Origin: Caldivirga sp.
GTDB taxonomy: Archaea; Thermoproteota; Thermoprotei; Thermoproteales; Thermocladiaceae
Length of the DNA: 64,000 nucleotides
Reading direction: 5' to 3'
Assembly: GCF_023256255.1 (NCBI RefSeq)
Contig: NZ_JAGDXD010000004.1
Coordinates: 1 to 64,000 of the forward strand
Each line of letters starts with the position of its first letter. Positions within the stretch are counted from its first letter, which is position 1. Below the pieces are notes generated by a model. The model was given only the letters and a program-made list of their open reading frames with translations, ran no database searches and was not told where the DNA came from. Both the position numbers and the translations under genes were made by a program. Shown piece by piece: positions 26,176 to 34,440 of the stretch.

Positions 26176-26673
26176 TTGTGTGCCAAGTTAATTGTGGAGA
26201 TACCTGAAGAGTTGCTTAGGGAGGTTGAGAAGAGGGGTTTGGACATAGTTGACATCATCATTAACGCGATTGAGAGGGTGGATCCATCTGGCGGCGTTAA
26301 GTTGAGGGTTGAGTTAGCTGTTAGGTTTCTGAACGAGGCTAGGGAGTATTTGAATAGGGGTGATGCTGTTCAAGCATCCGAGAAGGCTTATAAGGCCATT
26401 GAGGAGACTGTTAAGGCACTGGCTGAAAAATATAATTTACCTGAATACCAGCAGGCAGTTAAGGATGGCGGATGGTTCGCTTATCTGCTACAGAGGGCGA
26501 GCAACACATTATCTACAATGCTTGGTGAATGGGTGGCGGCAGGCTGGGCATCGGCATATGCCGTACGTGTGTGGGGGTTTCACGAGGGGAAATTGGAGGT
26601 GAAGGATTTAACCACGTACATTAAAATCATTGAAGATACGGTAAATAAGGCACTGCAGATATTAAGTAAGTGA
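26176..26673 (+). CDS. PaREP1-family protein (HEPN-like)
   Basis: The 165-residue helical protein has the PaREP1 pattern: an N-terminal VEIPEELLREVEKRGLDIV segment, then FLNEAREYLNRGDAVQASEKAYKA near 55-78, ETVKALAEKYNL, a tryptophan-containing middle, and WGFHEGKLEVKD near 133-144. The last motif corresponds to the conserved VNGFHE block and carries the histidine typical of this HEPN-like family. The start is TTG 26176, with TTCTTAAATC at 26143-26152 about 28 nt upstream. The GTG six codons further in is the alternative. A cytoplasmic RNA-related role is suggested by HEPN relatives but not shown. Confidence 0.82.
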   Translation: MCAKLIVEIPEELLREVEKRGLDIVDIIINAIERVDPSGGVKLRVELAVRFLNEAREYLNRGDAVQASEKAYKAIEETVKALAEKYNLPEYQQAVKDGGWFAYLLQRASNTLSTMLGEWVAAGWASAYAVRVWGFHEGKLEVKDLTTYIKIIEDTVNKALQILSK

Positions 26674-26707
26674 GGTAACATTATATTAGTTCCTACACTC
26701 TACATGA

Positions 26708-27117
26708 TTAGGTTAAGTCCATATGCGTTGTATTAACCCTCGTGGGGGTTGATTTAAGCAGTTTAATGACCTCAGGGTGGTTAGCCTCCTTAGCGTAATC
26801 CAACGGGATTCTACCATCCATATCCCTAATGCTTAAATAAGCCCCGCTGCTAATGAGAAGTTTAACCATGTTAACGTCACCATCCCTCATTGCTAAATGT
26901 AGTGGGGTTCTACCGTCGCTATCTCTAGCGTTTGGATCGGCGCCATAGTTAAGCAGCGCAACGTAGTGTTAATGCGGCCACCACCAGCCGCCATGTGGAG
27001 TGGGGTCTTACCGCCACTATCCCTAACATTAGGGTCGCACCCCTCCCTCAAGAGCTTAACAATACCCTCAGCATCACCACTCCTGGCAAGTTCAAGCAGT
27101 TCAAGGCAATTAGGCAT
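26708..27117 (-). pseudogene. Ankyrin-repeat protein gene broken by a frameshift
   Basis: The 5' part (from ATG 27117) encodes repeats with LARSGDAEGIVKLLREGCDPN and GKTPLHMAAGGG. The frame then shifts by one base near 26961-26972. In the new frame the repeats resume as VALLNYGADPNARDSDGRTP, LHLAMRDGDVNMVKLLISSG and GRIPLDYAKEANHPEVIKLL. Together these are about four ankyrin units of roughly 136 residues. Ankyrin proteins mediate protein contacts. Either the gene is recently inactivated or the read has a one-base error. It lies between two PaREP1 genes on the opposite strand. Confidence 0.78.
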
Positions 27118-27215
27118 ATAGGTTTATGGATGCATTATCCTTTTAAAGATTTAACACATTTTAAATGCAGCGCCTTTACGAAAACCCTTAAATATATGCG
27201 CCATTGTTTTTTAAC

Positions 27216-27692
27216 GTGGCTATTCCACCATCATTAGTAGAGGCCCTCAGGAGGAGGGGCCTAGATGTTGGCTACCTAATCGACACCCTACTAATTAACT
27301 CAAGCATTGACCCCCCTGAAGCCGTTAAGGCCCATGCAGAATTGGCTACTATGGCTTTTAATGAAGGTGTAGAATTCGCTAATAAGGGTGATGTTGTTCA
27401 GGCCAGTGAGAAGTTGTATAAGGCTGTTGAGGAGGCTATTAAGGCACTGGCCATGGCCAAGAACCTGGAGGAGGCTAGGGAGGCCTTAAGTAAAGGGAGG
27501 TGGACAGTGGCATTATTAGACAATGCGGTATCTAAGCTAGGTGATGTAGTTGAGAGGGCATGGGATGCGGCATATTTCCTACACGTGAATGGTTTCCATG
27601 AGGTGAGGATTAATATTGAGCAGGTTAGGAGGAGGATCCCATACATAAGGTCATTGATTGATGAACTCAGGGATGAAGTTAAGGTTCAGTGA
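27216..27692 (+). CDS. PaREP1-family protein (HEPN-like), second intact copy
   Basis: The protein has about 158 residues with IPPSLVEALRRRGLDVGYL, FNEGVEFANKGDVVQASEKLYKAVEEA, a central WTVALLDNAVSKLG and AWDAAYFLHVNGFHEVRIN near 115-133. The VNGFHE block is the PaREP1/HEPN signature. It is clearly related to, but diverged from, the copy at 26176. I place the start at GTG 27216, with CTTAAATATAT near 27187-27197 about 24 nt upstream. A TTG at 27204 would add four residues. Confidence 0.82.
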   Translation: MAIPPSLVEALRRRGLDVGYLIDTLLINSSIDPPEAVKAHAELATMAFNEGVEFANKGDVVQASEKLYKAVEEAIKALAMAKNLEEAREALSKGRWTVALLDNAVSKLGDVVERAWDAAYFLHVNGFHEVRINIEQVRRRIPYIRSLIDELRDEVKVQ

Positions 27693-27812
27693 ATTATTTT
27701 CTCTTTTTATAAAAGTACCCATTATAAAAGTCGAATGAATCATATTTCATCGCTATGAATTTATTAAATTTGACGCAAACCGCCTTTTTAAACAGTAGAA
27801 GGCTGGTAAATT

Positions 27813-28355
27813 ATGGAGCAGGCTAAGGCGCTTGAGGTGAGTGGAGTGTCTCTAGCGGATAAATATCTACCCATCTTGAGGGTTACGTTGGGTTGGATGT
27901 ACTTCTCGGCCTTCCTAAGGAGAACAGTTAATGTGCCAGCCAAGTTGAATCCGCACTCAAGCGCCTACGTTGGTGGTAAGTTGATAACCTTCCTGCCACA
28001 TGCATGGCAGCCCATAGTGAGTACCCTTGAGTGGATTCTAATGCATCCACACTTACTCTACATCTTCCTACTGGCGTTCACAGCTATTGAGGGCATATTT
28101 GGCCTATTAATGATGCTAGGCTTCATGACTAGGCTATCTGGTCTCGTTATAGCTCTACTGGCCTGGAGCATTGGGGCTGCTGGCGGTTGGCTCGGCCCAA
28201 CGTGTGTTGATGAGTGGCAGATAGCCACTGTTGAGGGTGCAGCGGCCTTCATGTTCATGTTCACTGGTAGTAGGTGGCTATCCATTGACCAGTACCTCGC
28301 CAGGAGGTATCCCGCTGGTTTAAGAATTTGGAAGATTAACGTACCCCTATGGTGA
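27813..28355 (+). CDS. doxD: Thiosulfate:quinone oxidoreductase large subunit, DoxD
   Basis: The 180-residue membrane protein has four hydrophobic helices and matches Dox[21 protein letters not shown] near 24-43, [18 protein letters not shown] near 72-90, [15 protein letters not shown], and a [15 protein letters not shown] loop near 124-138. DoxDA of Acidianus ambivalens oxidises thiosulfate to tetrathionate and passes electrons to caldariella quinone. The gene for DoxA follows directly with a 7-bp overlap. CCTTTTTAAACAG near 27782-27793 is the likely TATA region. This suggests sulfur-oxidising capacity, although such organisms are mostly known as sulfur reducers. Confidence 0.9.
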   Translation: MEQAKALEVSGVSLADKYLPILRVTLGWMYFSAFLRRTVNVPAKLNPHSSAYVGGKLITFLPHAWQPIVSTLEWILMHPHLLYIFLLAFTAIEGIFGLLMMLGFMTRLSGLVIALLAWSIGAAGGWLGPTCVDEWQIATVEGAAAFMFMFTGSRWLSIDQYLARRYPAGLRIWKINVPLW

Positions 28356-28867
28356 TGGCTATGGACAGGACCTCCGTATACGCGGTCCTTGGATTCATAA
28401 TAGCCACGGCCATAACGATGGCGCTTTACCAAATAAACTTCCTCGGATTCACCCACCTAACCAACTACTCTAAGAAGCCAGCATACTCCCTAGCGGGGAC
28501 TCAACTATTTGAAAATGGCACACTGGTGCTCCACATAACTAGGGTTGCCGGGCCAGACACCTACGGTGGATTTATAGTGCTTGTACAGGTCCTGTACCCC
28601 AATGGTACAGTGGCTTACCAGTGGAATGCCGCATACCTAGGCCGCATACCGCAGAGTGATATAGTGAATAAGTATAATTTACCAGGACACCTAGTTCACT
28701 CCGATGGATTCGCCCTAGTGGTTCCATTGGGGCAATCCGCTATTGTTAAGTTATACGCGCCTGTAGCATTCAGTCCAGGCATATACATTGTTAGGGCCTA
28801 TGATACTGATGGACAGTATGAGGCTTATGGAATTAAGTCCCAGACTTATGTAACCGTAACCAGTTAG
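28349..28867 (+). CDS. doxA: Thiosulfate:quinone oxidoreductase small subunit, DoxA
   Basis: The 172-residue protein has one N-terminal membrane anchor ([19 protein letters not shown]) and an extracytoplasmic beta-rich domain with [37 protein letters not shown] and [21 protein letters not shown]. This is the DoxA family, the glycosylated small subunit of the Acidianus-type thiosulfate:quinone oxidoreductase. It overlaps doxD by 7 bp, so the subunits are translationally coupled. Several NxT/S sequons are present, which fits an external location. Confidence 0.88.
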   Translation: MVMAMDRTSVYAVLGFIIATAITMALYQINFLGFTHLTNYSKKPAYSLAGTQLFENGTLVLHITRVAGPDTYGGFIVLVQVLYPNGTVAYQWNAAYLGRIPQSDIVNKYNLPGHLVHSDGFALVVPLGQSAIVKLYAPVAFSPGIYIVRAYDTDGQYEAYGIKSQTYVTVTS

Positions 28868-29483
28868 CCTAATCCTTAATCTTTACCTTAAAAGAAACCG
28901 TTACTGCATATTAAGGCGTATTAATGTAACCTATTATTCTAAGTGTCCTGTAGCTCCACATTAATCACAAGAGCCTTAACCCTCAGTTAATGGAATCTCC
29001 TTGGGCAGTGTAACTTTACTGCCTTTAAGCTTACTCAATGTTTCAATTCCATTCAGTACCATGTGGACCTCCTCAATCTCCCTACTTCATTTAAATCTCT
29101 CAAGATCCTCCAGGATATTCACCATCTTAATGCTTGGCTTTAACAGGCTTCAACATCCCTAACATTCTCTAACTTAAGCTTCACATTCAGTGGGAATTTC
29201 AGAAAATACGTTAATGAGGTATTGCAAATAAGCATACACATTAATAATATCATTGTAAAACCGTTTACAGCGCTAGGAGGAAGAGTAACAGTATAATGCC
29301 AGGTAGACCAATACTACCACCTAGATCAACTATTTGAGAATCATGAGAGATTAATCAACGTGAAGTATGTTGAACTTGTGACATACCCAGAATCCTCAAC
29401 CCCATACCAAGAACCGAAATAAGCTTCCTCACCCAATACTCCCTAGGTAAACCAAGGACAAGGTGAAGCAACAAAACAGAACA
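28868..29483. other. Decayed region with coding relics
   Basis: This 616-bp stretch has no intact gene but does not look like plain spacer. Read on the minus strand, 28985-29110 gives short protein-like runs such as EEVHMVLNGIETLSKLKG and SKVTLPKEIPL broken by stops. The part from 29279 to 29470 also shows coding-like composition in several frames. It appears to be the remains of one or two genes. No transposon end or RNA was identified. Confidence 0.4.
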
Positions 29484-30755
29484 CTAAAAGGCTGGGTAGC
29501 TCACTTTCCCTAGACTGTATTTAATTATGAGAAATATCACTATACCCGTTAACATTGCAATTAATAATGCCTCTGGTGCACCAACTACAGTACCTATGAA
29601 TGCCCAAATAATGGAGCTTAGGATTTGCGATACCGTTAATATAGTCCACATTGATGAGTAGACGATTCCAAACTCCCTACGTGGAGTTACATATATGAGC
29701 ATACTTCCCATCGCGGTGAAGAATGCGTTTATTGGTATATTATATATGAAATTGAGTATGAAGAGAGTTGGCACTGCAATAATCATAATTCTAATGGTCA
29801 TTGGAACAATGCAGAAACCCAATCCTACAATGAGGGCAATTACCATGAGGACAATAATAGTACCTAACTTATTAACTCTGAACCTAGGTGCAAGCATTGA
29901 CCCAATGACCACACCAATGGTACCAAACACTCTATCAATACCAGCGAGTAGCGCAATGTTGTAGTAGATTGATAGTATACTGTAATTCAAGACGTCCAAC
30001 GATATTATCAATAGGTAAGTAATCACCATTATTAGTATCAATACCCTAAAGCTAATGTTGTTTTTAACTAATTCACTGAACTTAACGAAGCCTTGTCTGA
30101 GGACTTGGGTGCTCGGTCTATCCGTAACCCTTCCATGATGCCTCATGAGTGTTAATGGTATTAATGCCACCATGGAGAGTAGGGCTGAGGTCAAGATTAG
30201 GTACTTAGCAGTATCAATGTTTAGGTATAGTAAGTAGCCTGAGATGACTATTGCGGTTATTGATATTAACGATCTTAGTGTATTATTGAGTGATGTGTAT
30301 AGTGTTATCTTCTCATTATCATTATAAAGCAAGTCCTTAATTAATGCGCTTCTTATAACACCCATTGCCGAGTATATACTCATGCCAAGCATGATAGTAA
30401 TGAGCATCAGGATTAGGCTTAGGCTGTTTATCCCCATCATGACTATTATGAGGAATGCAATAACGTAAGATACAGACATTAAGGCATCACTTATGGCCAA
30501 TACCTTCTTCTCATGACCAAGAACATCAATCACCGCACCACTGAAAAACCTCATTATTGTTGATGATGCGTAGAACACATAGACGAGGGCAACACCAAAA
30601 ATCCTCATTGTATCAAAACCAAGGATGAATGAAACAAACTGAGTAACATCATACACAGTATTATTGAAGACATTAGAGTAAACAAGCAAAACAACATCCT
30701 TAATGCCCAGGATACTACAATATCTGTTAAATAAATTACGTAATAAGTTAATCAT
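29484..30755 (-). CDS. MFS-type transporter, unknown substrate
   Basis: The 423-residue protein has about twelve hydrophobic helices. The helix 2-3 loop, FFSGAVIDVLGHEKKVLAISDAL near 74-96, resembles the MFS GxxxDxxGxR/K motif. The second half has a matching GVVIGSMLAPRFRVNKLG loop near 285. Nothing identifies the substrate. It overlaps by 4 bp the start-proximal remnant of an ABC ATPase (30752-30955), a strange pairing that suggests rearrangement. Composition is more A/T-rich than the genome core. Confidence 0.75.
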   Translation of the reverse strand: MINLLRNLFNRYCSILGIKDVVLLVYSNVFNNTVYDVTQFVSFILGFDTMRIFGVALVYVFYASSTIMRFFSGAVIDVLGHEKKVLAISDALMSVSYVIAFLIIVMMGINSLSLILMLITIMLGMSIYSAMGVIRSALIKDLLYNDNEKITLYTSLNNTLRSLISITAIVISGYLLYLNIDTAKYLILTSALLSMVALIPLTLMRHHGRVTDRPSTQVLRQGFVKFSELVKNNISFRVLILIMVITYLLIISLDVLNYSILSIYYNIALLAGIDRVFGTIGVVIGSMLAPRFRVNKLGTIIVLMVIALIVGLGFCIVPMTIRIMIIAVPTLFILNFIYNIPINAFFTAMGSMLIYVTPRREFGIVYSSMWTILTVSQILSSIIWAFIGTVVGAPEALLIAMLTGIVIFLIIKYSLGKVSYPAF

Positions 30756-30955
30756 AACCTCCCCCTACTAAATGCATCCTCATCAGGCTTTAATTCACTG
30801 TAAATTCGCCTAAGCAGTGTTGTACTGCTCGCCTCATTAGGGCCTAGAATTGAGACTACTTTACCCTTATGAAACTCAATATTGATATCACCATTAACTG
30901 GTATGTTGCTGAAACTTTTCCGCACCTCCATTGTCTTCACTATTATGTTTTCCAT
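30752..30955 (-). pseudogene. Truncated ABC-ATPase N-terminus with degenerate Walker A
   Basis: The 67-residue frame starts like an ABC ATPase (VRKSFSNIPVNGDINIEFHKGKVVSIL). The P-loop, however, reads GPNEASSTTLLRR, where GPNGAGKTTLLRR is expected. The essential lysine is gone and the frame ends after LKPDEDAFSRGRL, without signature or Walker B. It therefore cannot bind ATP normally and is most simply a decayed remnant. Its end overlaps the MFS gene start by 4 bp. A TATA-like element near 30975-30992 (TTTAAATTT) might still drive the MFS gene. Confidence 0.65.
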
Positions 30956-31045
30956 ATTTAGTATCAGATTTAACTGATACTGAATCTTTTAAATTTTACG
31001 TCTCGAAGAACGTTTTTACCTGGTATTACTAGAGAAATTACATCA

Positions 31046-31681
31046 CTATGATGAGAAGGATTGCGCATTAGTTAGCTCAATGCTGATTAATTGCTGGATT
31101 TCTGTTTTACTTAAGGTTGCTCCATTTATAATAATTATAAGTATATCGTGGCTATTTGTGGCCATGACTGCAGTGTATTGTTCACCATTACCAGAAGGGG
31201 ATTCAACCATGTAATTGTATCCCCTTATGTTACCCATTATAGGGCTTTTAGGGGGAAGGGTTAGATTGAAATATGAAGTTACCGCGAAGTATGAAACGAT
31301 AACTACAGTAACTCCATTTAATGTTCCACGTAGGGTGGTTTCATAAGCCTTTAGTGGATTAATATTCATTTTATTAGGAAGCGGGAAGAAGTATAGGGAC
31401 CCGGTCTTAAATGGGTTACCATTATAAGGTACTACGTAGTACCCATTACTGTTTTTACTCAGATACCCATACATGGCTGTCTGAACATTCCATGACCCTC
31501 CTAAAACCTGATGAGCTTGAGAGGGCGTAAGTAATAAGGGGAAATTCCGTGGAATTAATGAAACCCTAGCTTGAGTCACTATGTAAACTGTACCTACTAC
31601 AGTTGTCACTATTACTAAGATTACTATTATAATCACCATAGTAGATATGCCTCTCTTAAATGTATATTCTAAGTAATTCAT
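31046..31681 (-). CDS. Membrane-anchored extracellular protein with pilin-like N-terminus
   Basis: The 211-residue protein starts MNYLEYTFKRGIST, followed by the hydrophobic MVIIIVILVIVTTVVGTVYIV. This is a short basic leader and stalk resembling archaeal prepilin signals. The outer domain is Ser/Asn/Thr-rich with the segments LTPSQAHQVLGGSWNVQTAMYG and YAVTSYFNLTLPP-like strands, and near its end VMATNSHDILIIIINGATLS. I did not recognise a family. It may be a surface lipoprotein-like or pilin-like subunit. The gene stands alone in an A/T-rich neighbourhood. Confidence 0.6.
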   Translation of the reverse strand: MNYLEYTFKRGISTMVIIIVILVIVTTVVGTVYIVTQARVSLIPRNFPLLLTPSQAHQVLGGSWNVQTAMYGYLSKNSNGYYVVPYNGNPFKTGSLYFFPLPNKMNINPLKAYETTLRGTLNGVTVVIVSYFAVTSYFNLTLPPKSPIMGNIRGYNYMVESPSGNGEQYTAVMATNSHDILIIIINGATLSKTEIQQLISIELTNAQSFSS

Positions 31682-31833
31682 TAAATGGGTTAAAAATGAA
31701 TTATTAATAAATTTTTCTGAAAACTATAAACAATTGAAAAATAGTGATTTTAATTTATTTATTAATTAATTAGTATTTAATTTTCTTTAAGGATTTTCCA
31801 ATTGCTTTAATATTACATATTAAGAGTATTCAG

Positions 31834-32040
31834 GTGAGGGATGGGATTGCCTTTGCCTACATTACTCACGATATTTCCACAGCCAAGTACTTCAGTGATA
31901 AGATACTGGTAATGTACGCCGGTAAAATGGCTGAAATAGGACCATACAGAGACGTGATAAGGGATACACTGAGAAGTATGCTTACTCCCTTAACTTGGAG
32001 GGCATTAACACTTTCTGTCTCTCATTGGCGTAAACCCTAG
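31834..32040 (+). pseudogene. C-terminal remnant of an oligopeptide-type ABC ATPase
   Basis: The frame reads FAYITHDISTAKYFSDKILVMYAGKMAEIGPYRDVI. This is the switch-histidine region and C-terminal arm of OppD/OppF-type ATPases (ITHDxxxAxxxxDxxxVMYxGxxxExG). Everything before it, including P-loop, signature and Walker B, is missing, and the region upstream is A/T-rich non-coding sequence. The last part of the frame overlaps the end of the opposite-strand gene at 31982 and is probably not coding. It marks a deleted importer gene. Intact relatives lie at 61574-63782. Confidence 0.6.
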
Positions 32041-32500
32041 CCTCCTTAACAGCATTAAGTATACTTAGTGGAGGTTGATTAGACTTAGCTAAGTCAAGTA
32101 TTTCCCTAGCCTTAGTAATTAACCTATAATCATACTCCACAAGTCTCTCTAAGTCCTCTGGGTAAACCTTAAACCTATCGTGCATACCAGCATCACCAAG
32201 TGGGGCATTATAGACTTCACTTATTAACTTCCTTATCTCACTCAGTAAGTTCTCATACTGCTGAATTATGGGGTCAAATGGGTTTGATTGAGCTACTAGA
32301 GCCTCATTAGCCTCAATAAGGCCCCTAGCCTCCTCAAGCATCTGGGTTATTGCCTTTCTCACTAGGAAGTCGTCCTGCCTAATTAAGTCCTTAACCTTAT
32401 ACCCCCTAAATCCAGGAACCATTAATTGAAGCCTCTCCAATGGGGTTAAGGGTGATTCAGATACCGGGGTGGGTGATTCATTATCCTGCCTATTACTCAT
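31982..32500 (-). CDS. Helical cytoplasmic protein, SPFH-cluster member
   Basis: A 172-residue, mostly helical protein that I did not recognise. Its N-terminal 25 residues are disordered and Pro/Ser-rich (NESPTPVSESPLTP). Helices follow, with AITQMLEEARGLIEANEALV and YENLLSEIRKLISEVYNAPL, then YRLITKAREILDLAKSN. It is the last of three genes on this strand after the SPFH protein and a small membrane protein, with gaps of 54 and 23 bp. The three probably form one complex at the membrane. Confidence 0.65.
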   Translation of the reverse strand: MSNRQDNESPTPVSESPLTPLERLQLMVPGFRGYKVKDLIRQDDFLVRKAITQMLEEARGLIEANEALVAQSNPFDPIIQQYENLLSEIRKLISEVYNAPLGDAGMHDRFKVYPEDLERLVEYDYRLITKAREILDLAKSNQPPLSILNAVKEARVYANERQKVLMPSKLRE

Positions 32501-32554
32501 GGTTCACTACTGTTGCTACTGAAATTTAAGCCTTTTATCTTTAATGCACGTTAA

Positions 32555-32971
32555 CTAACTAAGCCTAACACCAACGTAGCCTCCTATGATACCGGAGATT
32601 AAGTTAACAACTATGAATACGCCTATCTTAGTCCTTAATGGTCCTACATAAGCATCGAACAGTATTGATAGGAAGGCTAAGGATACTATGGTGAATATGA
32701 CTATCCTTTGAGTGGACTTAAATATATTCGAGTAACCCATCATGTACTCTGACTTATAAGGTCTAGTGAAAATAATTAATATTACATATAATGCCAGTGT
32801 TAATAGGAGACTAACCCAGTAACCCTTGTAAAGTGACCAAAATGGGCTTAGAGCCAGTGGAGTGGGGTAGAATATGTTGGCTAATGCCTCCAGGGCTAGT
32901 GTTAGTACCGAAACTAGGAAGGAGAACCCCACTCCACTTACAGCACCATACCTCACATCTCTAGTACTCAT
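32555..32971 (-). CDS. Four-helix membrane protein, SPFH-cluster member
   Basis: The 138-residue protein has four hydrophobic segments: GVGFSFLVSVLTLALEAL, WVSLLLTLALYVILIIF, IVIFTIVSLAFLSILF and IGVFIVVNLISGIIGGYV. Only short loops separate them. There are no enzymatic motifs. Its place between an SPFH-domain protein and a helical soluble protein suggests it anchors or partners the SPFH assembly in the membrane. The start ATG is 23 bp after the stop of the SPFH gene. Confidence 0.65.
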   Translation of the reverse strand: MSTRDVRYGAVSGVGFSFLVSVLTLALEALANIFYPTPLALSPFWSLYKGYWVSLLLTLALYVILIIFTRPYKSEYMMGYSNIFKSTQRIVIFTIVSLAFLSILFDAYVGPLRTKIGVFIVVNLISGIIGGYVGVRLS

Positions 32972-32994
32972 GGTTAAGTTAATTCACTTAAGCC

Positions 32995-33873
32995 TTAACT
33001 CTCCTGACTGGAGCCCTCTTCCCTCTTCCTCTCTGGTTTAGCCATGGGTGGTGTGAATTGGGTGGTTGGTATTACCCCGGTTCCCCCTATTACTAAGTTT
33101 ATTGGGTAATATGGTACGCCAAGCATCATGTTTGTGGCTGCTGGGTCTGAGCGTTGAGCCATTATTTCAGCTAACCTAGCCCTAATTGCGGTAACTGGGT
33201 CTAGGCCAATTGCGGTGAACTGTATTATCCTCCTCATGGTTTCATCCTCAGGCTCAAGTCTAACTATCCTGCAGGTAAGCAGGTTAACACCCATCTCTTC
33301 CATCACAGTCCTAAGTGATGCTGTTACCGCATCGGTTATCTTATGTAGGTTCGCGTAAACTTCATTAAGGGAAATCATGTTAAGCACCTGTGATACTGAC
33401 TGATCCACTATTGGTGATAGGAATATGGCAAAATCATTAACAGTGTACTTAAGTTCACTGAATTGAATACTGTTAATGAACTTAACGGGGTCAGATATCG
33501 TGAAGTAGTAGGCCACTTGATACTTCATTGGTACAAGCTCCTTAGTCTGAGTTGAACCCTCGCTCCTAGCCTCATGACGCGCAGTGCTAATGAAAAGTAC
33601 CTCCACCTCCCATGGCAGATTACCTGAGTACTGGAGCCTTGCGAAGAATTGGGAAACTGGGTTAGCTGGAGTCTGTAGATCATGAGCTCCCGGATCAAAG
33701 ACACCAGTCACTTGGCCCTGAACCCTAACTACTGCCCTCTGGTTTGAATAAACTATTAGCCTTGACCTAGTCCTAACATCCACTGAGTGATACTTAACTA
33801 CAAGGTCGTTAGGACCCATTTCATCAATACCCTTCTCATTAACAGAGGATATTACCTGCGCCCTAATTGACAT
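32995..33873 (-). CDS. SPFH/Band 7-like protein (virion core protein/YdjI type)
   Basis: The 292-residue protein has an SPFH-type beta-sandwich (about 25-215) with VYSNQRAVVRVQGQVTGVFDPGAH and LPWEVEVLFISTARHEARS. An alpha region follows with SQVLNMISLNEVYANLHKITDAVTASL and MEEMGVNLLTCRIVRL. It ends in a Pro/Lys-rich tail. No N-terminal membrane helix is present, as in the bacterial YdjI-like and poxvirus core-like SPFH group. Such proteins form oligomeric scaffolds. The two following genes are likely partners. The promoter region upstream is A/T-rich. Confidence 0.82.
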   Translation of the reverse strand: MSIRAQVISSVNEKGIDEMGPNDLVVKYHSVDVRTRSRLIVYSNQRAVVRVQGQVTGVFDPGAHDLQTPANPVSQFFARLQYSGNLPWEVEVLFISTARHEARSEGSTQTKELVPMKYQVAYYFTISDPVKFINSIQFSELKYTVNDFAIFLSPIVDQSVSQVLNMISLNEVYANLHKITDAVTASLRTVMEEMGVNLLTCRIVRLEPEDETMRRIIQFTAIGLDPVTAIRARLAEIMAQRSDPAATNMMLGVPYYPINLVIGGTGVIPTTQFTPPMAKPERKREEGSSQES

Positions 33874-34440
33874 AAATTAAGTATAATACCTGGTGGTTTA
33901 AATACATTGCTGTATTCAATAATGAAATAAACCTTTACCTACTCATAACCTTGCCTAGGACACCTACTGAAACTTGTTTCAACATACCAGGTTAATTATA
34001 AAATAAAATACGATTTTTAGTTAAATATAATTCATAACGTTATATTATAATCAAAATTATAAGATATATTTTATATTAATAAAGTTCAATCACATTAAAA
34101 AGAAATACCTAAGATGCGGATTCAGGACAATGAGGACCTAATTATAATTGATGAACTGAACGATAAGCCTTACTTCTTCTAATGATTGGGGTTGGTTTTT
34201 AAATTTTCTGTTTTGCTTTAGTGCTTCAGGAACCGCGGATTAGGGTCTCCATGGTTTATTACTGGACGAACAGAGCAGGGGTAACGCTTACCAGCAGTAA
34301 GCAGTTAGGATGAAGGTAGTAAACCATAAACCAATGAACCACCCAAGGAAAACATTCCTCAATGGTGGAGAAGGAGATGGTGACGCTGATTGAGGCTCAT
34401 AACCGTTAACCTTATATTTAATTATAGATCAGGTTCATAT
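33874..34440. other. Long intergenic region
   Basis: About 570 bp without a supported protein gene. Bases 33990-34090 are extremely A/T-rich (promoter or melting region). From 34251 to 34368 the sequence turns G/C-richer and contains two nested inverted-repeat structures, described separately. The end carries the promoter of the Thr-rich surface protein (CTTATATTTAA at 34410-34420). Confidence 0.5.
34251..34368 (+). ncRNA. Candidate structured RNA (two hairpins)
   Basis: The first unit has a 12-bp outer stem, ATGGTTTATTAC (34251-34262) with GTAGTAAACCAT (34316-34327), containing one G-U pair. Inside it is a perfect stem GCTTAC-CAGCA-GTAAGC (34286-34302). A second unit follows: CCACC/GGTGG (34339-34343 and 34364-34368) enclosing AGGAA-AACA-TTCCT. 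The G+C content is higher than the flanks, and an A/T-rich TTTTTAAATTTTC lies about 50 nt upstream. No tRNA, C/D, H/ACA or SRP signature was found, so the class is unknown. The strand is assumed. Confidence 0.35.
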
